This document shows positions 25,411 to 37,600 of a DNA stretch of 64,000 bases, piece by piece; positions within the stretch are counted from its first letter, which is position 1, and the number at the start of each line of letters is the position of its first letter. The position numbers and the translations under genes were made by a program. Below the pieces are notes generated by a model. It was not told where the DNA came from, did no database searches, and saw only the letters and a program-made list of their open reading frames with translations. The DNA is from Viscum album (taxonomy: Eukaryota > Streptophyta > Magnoliopsida > Santalales > Viscaceae), in contig OY728123.1 in assembly GCA_963277665.1 (NCBI GenBank), positions 627,004,915-627,068,914 on the forward strand. Direction: 5' to 3'.

Positions 25411-25935
25411 TCACATATCATTTGTAGTCTCTTCATCATCATCAACATAAATACTTCCCATACGACCATACTGATTATCTTCATGAGACTTTCCCTTAGG
25501 GCATTGGTTTCCATAATGCCCGTACATTCCACATTTAAAACATTTAACCATTGTTGATGTCGTAGCAATACCATTATCCTCATCCATGGTGTTAACTGAA
25601 CCTTTTCCTTTTCACTTACTTGCTTTGTGTCCTTCTTTTCCACACCCAAAACATCTTCCAGTTCCTTTGAAACATTCTCCATGATGCCTCTTCCCACATG
25701 ATTTACATAGGGGAAGTTGAACTTTCTTTCCTCTATGATCATCATGAAACTCCATCTTTCTCTTATTAGCCGAGTCAGGAAACTTACCAAATTTTACTTT
25801 ATTGATCATATTATGAGATTGCTGATTCGGCATAATAATGATGTTTGGACTTCCAAATCCCATTTCATTATGAAGAATATCATTCCATTGTCCATCATAT
25901 CCTCCATTATCGTGAATCGTCTTGTTTCCAGCCAT
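25411..25935 (-). pseudogene. gag: Short Gag with two zinc knuckles (nucleocapsid-like only)
   Basis: The reading frame starts at ATG 25935 (MAGNKTIHDNGG...) and ends at TGA 25411-25413: 174 codons plus stop, with one internal TGA at 25612-25614. After about 80 residues there is CKSCGKRHHGEC, then a first CCHC knuckle CFGCGKEGHKASK whose last cysteine position is the TGA. A second CCHC knuckle, CFKCGMYGHYGNQC, follows in the same frame, and the tail is acidic (YVDDDEETTND). The CGK.H.GEC block before the knuckle is typical of plant chromovirus Gag. The large capsid domain that normally precedes it is absent; only about 240 bp separate the ATG from the knuckles. The predicted role is RNA binding in the particle. 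The product now stops inside knuckle 1. Confidence 0.85.
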
Positions 25936-26182
25936 TTTCTAAAACCCAAAAAGAATAGTGTGAGAGGAAAAAATCATGCTAGGGAAAAAAACATAATAAA
26001 GGGGGAGTACATTCAATATCTAACATCATAGGTTTAATTCTATGATCGTTAGCGTAATTCTAGTACTATAACCTATTCGTATACTTAACCTTAGGGACAT
26101 CCCTAGACATACCTTAAAAATATCTCTAGGGATCTCACTAACGTTTTCGCATCCTAGTTTCCAAAGGTTGACTAAACCTTTC

Positions 26183-26193
26183 CTCTGATACCA
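26183..26193 (-). promoter_or_regulatory. Primer-binding site, initiator tRNA-Met
   Basis: The - strand reads TTGGTATCAGAGG two bases after the LTR end. TGGTATCAGAG is complementary to the 3' end of plant initiator tRNA-Met. It fixes the element's orientation and shows that 26196-30410 is the 5' LTR. Confidence 0.95.
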
Positions 26194-27795
26194 ACTGTAG
26201 AGACCCGAAGCTTGACGTACATGAACATTACATTACTTTTGCGGAATACTTAGTACATAAAAAAAACACACACACAAGGATCGTAATAGTTTAGTGTCTT
26301 TGGAAACTCGGAATAAAATCTTCTAATCGTGGTGAAAGATCTTCAACATCTCCCATAAAGATCTTCCTTTTTTTTACCTAAAACCTTTCTTTATATCCTG
26401 GGGAAAAGAAAATATAAAAGGGTGAGCTCAAATGCTCAGTAAGGGTAAACAAAAGAAATATCAATCACATCGTATTCATAAGAACATAACATTTTGGAAA
26501 TCATAACCTGCAAAAGAGAGCATAATTTCATAACATGGGATAAATCATGGTAGTGAAATGTAATCACAATAATCATAACTTAAAACATGAAACTTTGTGG
26601 AATTCACACATAATCATAGAGAATCATTTCTTGTTAGTCAAGACTCATTGCTAAGACTATCTTAGTGGACAAAGTCCCTTTCTGAATCGAGTAACCCTCA
26701 TTTCAGTCCTGTTTCACTGAACCGGTATAACCTACCATTCCAGCCATGTCTATCTCATGAGATATAAAATCTTTACCCAATGCATTGGAGGGAGATATAG
26801 GTCCCACCCATCTCATAATGATACCATTCTTACGTGTGCCACAAAATCATAAATCATACATCATTGCATAACCCATGTAATAAAAATGGGATTCTTAAAC
26901 AACATGACATCATAAAACAATTCATATAAGATAAAAGAATTCATAAAAATAATTCCATCACAACATGATCAAATCAATGTAATAATAGGGATAAAAAACA
27001 GAACCCTTTATTATCTTAGATGGAAAATAATTTTGATAAACACTTGAACTCCATTCTTAAGGAAAATATCCTTTCTTCTTCAAAAATATTTTTCCTTTCA
27101 TAACATGTCATACGACTTTAAAATAAAAGAAGTTGATTTAAAATAAACTAGAAAACTTGTAAAGGAAGTTTCTTGGAAATAATGTTTTAAAAATCCATTC
27201 ATGCCGTATAAGTTAAAAAAACATTCTTCGTACTTTTGTCGGAAAAGTCAAAAAAAGTACCTCGTACGAAAAACGACAAAAGATTTCTTTCTTATTCTTT
27301 ACTAAAAACTCACCGAAGGGTAAAATTGGATTTAAAATATTGTAAGTGGATGGAAATAATATTACATATTGAGGAAACATGGATGTGGATGATAAAATAC
27401 ACCCCAGTAAATACTTACGGATAAACAATCTCGGATAAAAAATGAGATTGTGATATTTCCCCTTACCTTATGTCCGACTTGCTTTGTATGTGTCCGAACC
27501 TCCTGTATAATGATTTAAATCATGTTATTGACTTATTCCAGAATCATATTCATTGTTATTATATCATATATGGTCCAATTATGACATTATATTACCCGTT
27601 CGTTTGTAAATTCCATGTTAAAGAAGCGTTTTGGGTAAAATCGTTTCATTTATCGTAGGTGTTTTGACTTGTTGTTCTTGACATCATTATTACTTATATC
27701 ATGATTTAATTACTTCCAGAATATAACATATGATTTATATATCATATATATTCAGTATATATATATATATATATAATAGATAGATAAATAAAATG

Positions 27796-28234
27796 AAAAA
27801 CACCGTTCATGGAGACGGTAGTCCGTACGTACGCATGAACGTTGTTTTCCTTTCCTTATTGTCTTCAAATGGAAGTAAGTAGATGACATACATATATATA
27901 TATATACATAAATCCAGTAGCTTTATAATGTCATATATTTCATTATTATTTCTTATATATACTTTATAATCATTCTTAAATGGTTAACATGGAGAATGAA
28001 TCTCATCGCGTCGTGGAGACGGTAGTCCGTACGTACGCACGAGCGATGATATCATTTCCATAAATATTGAATTGAATTGGAGTGGATTATACAATATATC
28101 AGAATCAATATGATGTTGTAATAACTATGTATAGTTATTCTTTACACCATTATACCCATCCATGTAAGGTGGTGGTGGAAAATAGATTACACCACGGAGT
28201 GGAGGCGGTATTCCGTACGTACGCATGCGCGGTG
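27796..28234 (-). other. Leader hairpin array in 5' LTR of nested element
   Basis: Best preserved array. Hairpin 3: arms 27796-27811 and 27834-27849, loop 27812-27833. Hairpin 2: arms CATCGCGTCGTG (28004-28015) and CACGAGCGATG (28038-28048), loop 28016-28037. Hairpin 1: arms 28190-28201 and 28224-28234, loop 28202-28223. All loops are 22 nt; loop 1 has a GAGGCGG variant. Stem sequences differ between hairpins and each is self-complementary. Confidence 0.8.
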
Positions 28235-28569
28235 ATTTCTTTTTCCGTAGATGGATAGATAGTGAAATAGGGTTGTTTCATACTTATAATAACATATCAG
28301 TATATGAGTGATACTGATGTTATTACTTCATAATGAAACAACCTAAGAAGAAGATGTGGAAGAAGAAATAAAGATGAAAGAATTGGTAACGTTAATTACC
28401 TCTTCTTTGAAGCGCCTCTTTGAGACCTCCTCTTAGGGCACTAAAATTGGTCTTTGAGGAAGACCAAAACATCTAGGATGTTTCTAGGGAAGTGGAGAAG
28501 AGATTTTGTCAGGGGTTGGCCGAGCTTGAGTGCTCCAATTGGTGTGACGAGGAGGGGGAGGAGGTATCC

Positions 28570-28576
28570 TTTTATA
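28570..28576 (-). promoter_or_regulatory. TATA box, 5' LTR of nested element
   Basis: TATAAAA on the - strand, about 350 bp upstream of hairpin 1. This is the promoter that would drive the genomic RNA of the nested element. Confidence 0.65.
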
Positions 28577-30410
28577 AGGGAGGAGAGGGGCATCTTAGGA
28601 ATACCTCAAAATATTATTTTATATTAAAGTCAAAATCGGTTTATAATGGTTCTAAAGGGTCTTATTTCGAAGCTAAAGTGGGGATGGGTCTAAATACTAT
28701 CATCCAATAGGATTTAGACAAGTTTAGGATATTTGTTTAACCTTATCAATTAGATTTAACTCTAAGTTAAATAATTTAACTTTTACCGTGTCTTTTTGTT
28801 TTCTTTCACTATATGGTTAATACACTTACTATAACATGCCAAACGAACCCCAAATTGTTTATAATTAATATATATATCCTTATCTAAGTCATTTGGCCGA
28901 TCCTTAGATTTTTAGGAATAAAATAACAATTAATAATATAATATTTGATTTAAAAACTATTTTGTGTCAATTTTGACACTATTTGATATATGATTTTTGT
29001 GAAAGTCATAACAGAATTATATGTTCGAACCAAATTGATTAAATCAACACTAATATATAATAGTAACCTAGAAAATTATTGGAATTCATAAAAAGTCTCA
29101 AATTACATTCATTTAAGCATTTATAACATCAATTATGTTAATATTTCATTAAAAGGGTAATTACTGCATCATCGTTGTGTCATAAATAAATTAATTTATT
29201 TAAAGTCTAAAAATTATAAATAAAATATCATTATGTAGGAAATCGTTTTATCATTCTAATTCATATTTATAGTAGAATTTATCTTATGTATAACCCCATA
29301 TTAAAAATGTTTTAGTTATTAAACTTTGATTTTAACTATTTTAACTATTCATTAAATAAAATAATAATAAATGTCATAATCTAATCCAAGTGGACCTAAA
29401 TGGTCATATTATATTCATAAGGTTGTTTTTGGTCAAATTACACTTATCCAATAGAATTAGGACATGTGTTAGGGTAATAGTAATATCATATTTACCCTTA
29501 GTTACCCTATTTACTATTAACCGTGGTAAAAAAAGTAAAAAGTTACTATTCACCAAAAAATCATTTTCATCTCATTGAACCACATTTTAGTCCTTGATAT
29601 TAACCGTGTCTGTCGGAGTTTCGAAATTCTATTCACAGAAGCTGTAAAATTAGGTTTTATGCAAAATTCAGTTTTTAACCTACCACTTAGTGGTTTCACT
29701 ATTCATCAAAAATTGAAAGTTTTCAGAAAAATGCCAAAATTTCATCCTAAGCTATATTTCATATTCCGAATTCAAAAATGAAGTCTATTTTACCAAATTC
29801 ATAACATAGAAATTGCATTAATTAATTTTATAATTAAATCCCGCTGTTAAAACAAATAGTGTGTTTTTAAGAAACAATATCTATCAAAAGATTGACACTT
29901 GATTATGTATAGTTTAAATGTGAAATTACATCCAATGACCAACATCGTATTAAAATATATTCTAAATATACTTTAAAACCACTCAATTTAATGATTTATC
30001 ACTATTAATTATTTCGATTAAAAAAGTTGTTTTTAATTATAATCTAGTAATTTTCACTATTCATCAGAATATGAAAGTTATCCGAAAAGTACCAAAATTT
30101 CACCTTAGGCTAAATTCAATACTCCGAATCCATAAATGAAGTCCATTTTGAGAGCTAAAATTTCTAAAATTTCAAAAAGTGGTTATTACTATTCATAATG
30201 GCTAGTTTTAATAATATTTTAATAGCATATCGTTGTTTCATGAAACTCAGTATTGCGTACTACACACGCTATCGAGGAAGGTTGCGATTGCATGTAATGC
30301 AAGGCAAGTCAAGGATGCGTGTTGTGAAAGGTCCTTTTGGTGTAGCGTACAACACAAGACATTAGTGAAATTAAAAAAATATATTTTTCATAAAATCTTG
30401 GGCTGTCACA

Positions 30411-30415
30411 CTTTG
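30411..30415. repeat. Target-site duplication CTTTG, right
   Basis: CTTTG follows the LTR end TGTCACA exactly and equals 19765-19769. Confidence 0.95.
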
Positions 30416-31893
30416 ATCAATTAACTACTAAAGATGGACATTGGAATTATTAGGGAAGAAATCATCAGCCCTAACCGAAATCATTTTTCATCTTTCATTA
30501 CTAGAGGAGAACAAGAAAGCTTAGAAAGATGATCCTTTTCATAGAATAAGTATCAGGTTGTGAATGATGGGATGTTTCTTGAGTTCAATATTGATCAATA
30601 AGGTGTACTAAAATTTCATACGAGACTATGTGTTCCATCTTTTTCGTATATAAGGATGGACTAATGGATGAAGCTCATAGATCTACTTCTCTATACATCT
30701 GCGATTCATGAAAATTTATAGGGTCATTTATGATCATTATTAGTGGGATAATATAAGAAAGAAGAATGATAACTATACTTCAAGGTATCTGGTATGTCAG
30801 CAAGTGAAGATAGAGTGACGACTTCCAAAAGAGGTGTTACAACTGCTACACATACAAGTATGGATGTGGGGCAATATCACAATAGAATTTGTAACATTTC
30901 TCCCAAGAAATTATAAAGGAACCGATATGATATGTATTATTGGGGAACGTCTCACAATGGCTTCCCAAATTATCTCTATTTTGGGAGGATTTATCTCTTG
31001 ATCATCTTGTGAGGATTTTCATAAAAAAATTGGTGAGGCTGTATGGAGTTCCATTTCTATCATATCTGATCGTAATACAAGGTTCCCATCAAAACTAATG
31101 GAGAAGTCTTCAACACTATCTATGAAATGAATTGGATTTATGTATGGCCTATCATCCCCAAACTGAGGGCCAATCTGAAAGGACTATTTAAACACTCTAG
31201 AACATGAGGAGAACATGATCAATGAAATGAAATAGTTGATGAGATCAACATATCCCTTTGGTTGAGTTCTCATACAACAACTACATCCACGTGAGAATTA
31301 AAATGGAACCTAATGAATCTCTATATGATAAGCTATGTATAACTCCTTGTTTGCATGAATCAGGTGAGAGAATGATTTTGGGCCATATCATGTGCAGAAG
31401 ATAATAAAAGTGGTCCATGCCATCCAGAAACATGTCAAGGATGCTCAGAGTCAGCAAAAGATCTATACTAGAAACCATCAAAGGGACATGGAGTTTTATG
31501 TGGGTGATAAACTATTTCATTGAATTTCACCTTGGATGAGAGTCATGTGGTTTCGAAATAATGGTAGTCTCAGCCCTAGGTACATTGGATTCTACAAAAT
31601 CCTTGATTGCATTGCAGAAATGGCCTATCGGCTTGCACTCCCACCAAATCGATCACAAGATCATTATTTCTGACTTGTGTCATGCATGTAGAAGTTCATA
31701 CCTAAACCTTCACATGTACATAATCTAGAGGTAGTGCAACTAGAACATGACATTTCTTCTGAGGAGTAGCTAGTGGAGATCTTGGATTGTAGAGATAAGG
31801 TTCTATGCAACAAGACAACCCCCCTTGTTAAGGTGTTGTGGAGGAACCCCAAATATGATGAATCCACATGGGAACCGAAGGACTCTATAATTT
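30416..31893 (+). pseudogene. Integrase and chromodomain-like tail of outer element
   Basis: After a decayed linker, integrase blocks appear in order: LKFHTRLCVPS, LMDEAHRS, LVCQQVKIE (the CC part of the zinc-binding domain), VWMWGNITIEFVTFLPRNYKGTD, SIISDRNTRF (second catalytic Asp), YHPQTEGQSERTI (catalytic Glu), PLVEFSYNNYIH, then ISPWMRVMWF..GSLSPRYIGFYKIL, AYRLALPPN and the chromodomain-like LVEILDCRDKV...LVKVLWRNPKYDESTWEP. The first catalytic position, usually MDFV, is IEFV here. Many stops and frame changes are present. A chromodomain tail directs chromoviruses to chromatin; it is the part that best supports the Tekay/Del assignment. Confidence 0.85.
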
Positions 31894-31951
31894 AGAAGTA
31901 CCCAAACATTTTCATTTCTATGGGTACAAGTTAAAATTTAGGGGATGAAAT

Positions 31952-31969
31952 TTCTTAAGGGAAAAATAA
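31952..31969 (+). promoter_or_regulatory. Decayed polypurine tract of outer element
   Basis: TTCTTAAGGGAAAAATAA directly before the 3' LTR. It follows GGGGATGAAATTT, matching the GGACGAAATTTC...AAGGGGGG string seen before 3' LTRs of this lineage. Confidence 0.6.
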
Positions 31970-34617
31970 TTTAACGACTCAAACTTCTGAGTAATATTTG
32001 TTTCCCAAATTTGGGTGTTATTTTATTTGGTACTCAACAAAACTATATTCTTTAATTAATTAAGTGAGTATAATTATAATATGACCACATGGATTTGACC
32101 GTTATATAATCGTTGGTCAATATGACCATTAAAAACAATGCTCTTAACGTTAGGATTATTGTCTAAAAATAAATACGATCACTGTTATTTATTAAAGAAA
32201 GAATATTTGATGGCCTCATCCTATAGACTTGGGCCTTACAAAGCCCATCTATCAGATCTTGGGAAGGATGTTCCATCGCTTGGATTTTCTCTGGACCATG
32301 AACAATCTGAGCCTCATCATCTGATGCTTGAACAAAATTTCCTAAGAGAGAGCTTCAATCCAATATAAGTCACCACTTGGGAAATGTTGTCCGAGCCACC
32401 CTAGGATTCTATCACCATATCACATCATACACATAGGTCCTATACAGGTGTTATAAGGGTATATTTAATGATTCCTTAGTTACATTTTGGAATCCTTTTG
32501 TATAAATAAAAATGTTATTTATTATTATGTTAAAGTTGTGAATTTCAAATGTTCGGAAAAATGTAGGATGAAGTTCCATATTATTGATGAATTTTGGAAA
32601 AAGGGGTTTTAAAAAATTTTGTACGCATTAAATAATTAATAATGTAAAATGATTTTAAAAAAAATGGTCTTCTATAGTTGTGACCAGTAAATATTTAGAG
32701 TCTAAAAATATTAATATATTTTATAGTGAATAGTAAAGTATGAATAGAAATATTACCCTTATGAATAGTAAAGTGACCAATGGAATAGTAACCTCACTTA
32801 GGGAAGTATAAATATGATTTTTTCATCTTGAATGGTGAAGTTATATTATAACATAAGTAAATAACTATTTCAGAAATTATTAGTTATGTATCAGTATTTT
32901 TCAGTTAAATATTGTATTTTCTTAAAAATTAAATATCTCATAATTAAGAAAATAATTTTCATAAAATGGAGTTCATTTTTAAATTTAGAGCATCAATTTT
33001 AGGTTAGATTGAATTTATGATATTTTTTTAAAATGTTTTGTTTTTTGGAGAATAGTAAAAAAATAATTTTGAGTTTCGGTATGATTAATGACATCATTAA
33101 TCATGTAATAATTATTCCCTCATTCTAGTCTACTTTTGAATAGAATGATATGTTATAAGGTGTCCCATATAACCAATACCACGGTCAGGACCATGGTTTT
33201 TCACATACCACTAATGAGGTGTTTCTTGGTAATTAATTAAACATTCTCGCAAATTTTGTAATAAATACCAAGACATTCCCTCATTCCATTCATTCCAAAA
33301 TCCTCTTCAACAAGTATCTTGAATTTTTACCTCCCATAGAGACCTACCAAGGTGACATCAAGCCTCCTATGTTCCCATACATCATGATTTTGAAGTCAAT
33401 CTTCAAGGTAAAGGAACCATTCACCATCCCCTTTTATGTCAGGACATCCTTTATGTTATGTATTATTATTTCCATTTCATTGTGTGAGGTTTGTTCATAT
33501 ATATCCCTACTAATATCAATTTCATTATCAATTTATCAAACACCCTTTCCTCTCTCATCAAATTATTTTCTAGATTTTTTTGTGACGTCATTAGGCTGCA
33601 AAATATTTCGTAAAAGAAATCACATTTTCTCTTTTCCTTCACGTTTCATTTTCATGAAGTATGTCATTAAAATATCCACACCATGATATTATTTATAATT
33701 TATTCTATTCCTATACTGTGAAAAGATTCATTTATTTATGGGAGACCCTTTCTTCCTATTTTATTATTGTTTTCTAAAACCATGTTATACAGCTCTTATG
33801 CTGCATAAATTTCATCCCCAAATTTCTCAGTATTTCTCTCATGAAATTATCTTATCTTATTTATCTGAATAAAAAAACCTATTTTGGTTCAATAGGTTTT
33901 TATAAAGACATAAAAATGATATTTTTGACTAAATAATTTATATACATATAACCCTAATTCCATAAATGACATAATGATCATTTTTAAACACTTTTTAAAA
34001 CGTCATGATGCTGATGTAAACCCCATTCCTTTTATTTCCATTGTGTTATTTATGAAATGTATGATTAAGATATATTTGGATCACAAGAAGATATGGACAT
34101 ATTAATGGATTGTTCTAAGAGTGTTCCAATTCATTGGGAAGATAATATAATCTCTATAGATGATAGGTTTCACAATACCTTGGTGAATAACCATGGTAAT
34201 ATTTTTGACACCTTGGGGATGAACCTTGGTGATATGTTCGTGAATGTCTAAATTAAATGTTGTAGCCACATATTCAATTAGGATTAAATTTATTTACATT
34301 TTGATATTCCTCTACTTACATTGCTCATGTCTTTATGTTTTTCATCATGTTCTTATTGATATCATATGTAATCTGATTCCCTTATTTTCCTTATTGGTCC
34401 TTATGCACACCCTTTCCATTGATGTATGTCTCCATGTTATGAGATTTAGTAATTGTACTTAGTATGAAACTTCTATAATGCATTACTAGTGGATTAGAAT
34501 GTTTTTTTATGATTTTTTCATGTATCATGTCCCTGATTTCCAAGACACTATACATTAATGATCTTCTATTTGTAAAATGTAATGAAAATTTATGTAATAA
34601 AAAGGTGGGATGTCATA
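31970..34617 (+). repeat. 3' LTR of outer Tekay-like element
   Basis: It begins TTTAACGACTC and ends GGGATGTCATA. It is collinear with 13688-16357. Open stretches inside it are A+T-rich chance frames. The weakened TATA equivalent is near 33259. Confidence 0.85.
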
Positions 34618-34622
34618 CCTTT
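34618..34622. repeat. Target-site duplication, right side of outer element
   Basis: CCTTT, one mismatch from CCATT at 13683-13687. Confidence 0.6.
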
Positions 34623-37600
34623 TATACCATATCACTATCTCATAAAATCGTCATATGGTTTTGATAATGATCACTAAGGGGAAACTGGATTGCATCCCTC
34701 ATTTAATGGTTTCCCTGGGTTAAAATCGATTTACTTATTGTATGAGTGGGATCATTCTTCCACATGTAATACACTAGTAACATTCTATAAAAATTATGAA
34801 GGATGAAGTGATCTATGAGATGTGGGAGTTTTGGTTGGCTGGAAAATTAGGTTTACTAACAATAAAAAACATTAGGCCATTTTTTAATCCATCATGGACA
34901 CTCCTCAGGTGTTCATGAAATTACTCATGTGTTATAATTTTTGAGTAAATGGTTTAACTGGTTCATGAAACACTTCCATGCCATCCTTTTCATCCCATGA
35001 AATAGTTATCAAATATAACCAATGTGACTAATATTATCAATTGATAATGATTATCATTGATCCTATTAAACTGTTAAATAGAGTATCATGGTATAATATA
35101 CCATGTACAAATACATATATAGTTATACTCTATATATTTCATGGGTAGTTTTCTTATGATATTGAAAAATTTTACCTTCTGATAAAACAAATTTAGAAGC
35201 ATGTTTAAATGATTTATGATATAAATAGTGTTATAGTAATACATAGAAATATTATTTTATATTTAAATGAATAAGATGGTATATATCTTTTAATATCAAA
35301 CTTTTATTAATTATAAATATACCTACACACAATTTAGAAACTAAATTAAAAAATGATATCAAAAAAATTCATTTATATATCCTCAAATTTTATTAAAATT
35401 TATTGTTACCATCACCATGTGTCAAATTTCATGGAATACCATGAGAAAACCCATGAAAAGTTATTTCTAATAAAACATAAAAAAATTATATAAGAAATAT
35501 GATTTGAAAATATATTAATTCATTCAACCTGTTTGTCTGAACCCATGATCCGTTATGGAATTAGAAAAAAAGAAATAATTACATCCAGAAATAAAATGAA
35601 ATTACAACCACATTTAAAGAATCAATCATACTCAATCTTTAAAATAATAGTGATGTTCTCCAAGATTCACATGCATATTTTTAACGATTTCGATAATTTA
35701 TGGACCATTCTCACATGAGTTACTATATATATCTTTACTCCATTAAATTATGCTACCATAAGACATGGAGAATGTAAATCCCATATAGTTTACTGATAGT
35801 TTCTTGAATATATAACTATAGAATAACCCATAGATTGAATATGTCTCATTTCGTTCACAGTTATGGATCATCACATTTTGTGCCCCTCACCTGAAATGAT
35901 AAGAACATTATATATGTTACCTTGAAGCAGCTACACATTCCATAGTTTATCTTAATCGATGGCCCTAATGTCATACACATAATACATGAGTCAAAATCAC
36001 ATCTTAGTTTAGTTTTGAACCACCATATTAGAAAATACATACCAAACCAACCCAACGTTTTATAATCCTAATGGATTGTATAGGAAATGTATCAATGTAT
36101 CTAGGTTCTCGTGCTATATATCTCACCATCTATATGGATTGGAGACTTTAGATATTATCCATGAATCCTTTAAATACAATAAAAATATTGTATTTAACTC
36201 TATATGGTATACTGCATCTTTAATTCAGTGCTCAAAAATACTTTTTTTGTCTCATGTCCATATTCTATATCACTATTTAAGAATCATACTTCCATTAACC
36301 ATTTAATTTCTTCATTAAATATAATAATGAATACCAAAAATTAGTTAGGGATAAATCAATGTCATACTCTTAGAGGTCGATTATCATTTCATTTCATGAA
36401 TTATAAATAAATAAATACATATATACATCCAATGTGAAAGAGTGATACATTGGGGATTTACTTTTATATGAAAATCATTACATTATTAAAATAATTATAA
36501 AAATATTTGAGAAAACCATAAATAATATCCTATCTATCATATCATATATGATAGACTTCCAGATCAACCTTATATTTTTGTTAAATTATGGGAATTATTA
36601 ACTCAAAATATCTATATTTAATTCATTCAACGTCACTGATTTACAACCTAATAAAACCATACCACTAAATTATTTTGTGAGTAACATATGTTAATAATTA
36701 AAGTTTGAATTATAGTCATATTAAATATCATATATTTATTGTTCAAAACCCTGAAAATATTTTAACAATTTATCAACACACAATCTAATGATATGATGTT
36801 GTTAACATGTTTTTATACTTATAAGTATTTTCTTAGATTTTAAAGATCATACGTGGAACCCATTTAATCAAAATATTTCTTCAATTACATTAACTATTTA
36901 CCGTACTTCCCACAAACACATCATAAAATCTTATCAGATAATTTTTTTGTCACTTTCTTATGGAAACTAAATTTAACTATTTTTATTTTTTATTTATCAC
37001 CACAATTAAAAAAATATATTATATTAAATCAAATTAAATTTATCTTTTAATTATATATTTATTAAAAAATGTTATATTTATTATGTCTTGGTAAGTAAAT
37101 ATAACTCCTTACATTTATTTATTCCATCATAGATCATAAAATAATAATGATATAATGTGAAATAAATTTAGTATTTTATTATTATAACTGTATTTTTTAA
37201 TATCATTATGTTAAAATATACTCCCACAATCCTTGTAGTAAATATATTTTCTTCAAAATATCAAGATAAATTTCAAAAAAAGTATATCGGTTTAAAAAAT
37301 AAAATCAATTTCACTAATAATGGAATATTTGAATAATAAAATATTTTTTTAATGTTGTATTTGGTATTCTATGTGTTGTTACATTTTCTATCTAAAAATA
37401 CGTTTTTATTATTCAAATTATAATAATAATGGTTATTTGGATGACATCCCGATTTTTTGATAAGTGTCTCCCTAAATTCATTATCTTGGTGAAAATTTAT
37501 TTTTCTTACCACTTCTTCAAAAAATGTTACTGAATCTAATGAATCATTTTACATTGTAGATAATAAATTGTTGTTAAAAAATAATTCATCTTATCATATA

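Larger units (their letters stand above)
19770..30410 (-). mobile_element. Nested family L element, non-autonomous LTR retrotransposon
   Basis: A complete non-autonomous element of 10641 bp on the - strand. It has two LTRs of about 4.21 kb, a 2215-bp interior, a perfect CTTTG target duplication, a primer site complementary to initiator tRNA-Met (26183-26193) and a G-run polypurine tract (about 23981-23994). The interior lacks capsid-type Gag, protease, RT and integrase; it holds only a short zinc-knuckle Gag. Size and content resemble the LARD/TR-GAG classes of large non-autonomous plant elements. It must have been mobilised in trans. The LTR pair is very similar (two differences in the first 140 aligned bases), so it is the youngest large insertion here. 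Confidence 0.95.
26196..30410 (-). repeat. 5' LTR of nested family L element
   Basis: 4215 bp, from TGTGACAGCCC (start at 30410) to GGGTCTCTACA (end at 26196) on the - strand. It contains TATAAAA at 28570-28576 and the three hairpins. U3 is about 1.83 kb long and the transcribed R plus U5 part about 2.3 kb, assuming the TATA box sets the start. Confidence 0.95.
13688..34617 (+). mobile_element. Old Ty3/gypsy element (Tekay/Del-like chromovirus), interrupted
   Basis: A full-length but dead LTR retrotransposon. Two similar direct repeats (13688-16357 and 31970-34617) flank decayed gag, protease, RT, RNase H and integrase in Ty3/gypsy order on the + strand. The integrase C-terminus ends in a chromodomain-like segment (LVKVLWRNPKYDESTWEP), and the LTRs are about 2.65 kb long; both fit the Tekay/Del lineage. 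The nested element 19770-30410 splits RNase H from integrase. Without that insert and its extra CTTTG the element is about 10.3 kb. Every coding domain has stops, frameshifts or lost catalytic residues. Confidence 0.9.
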
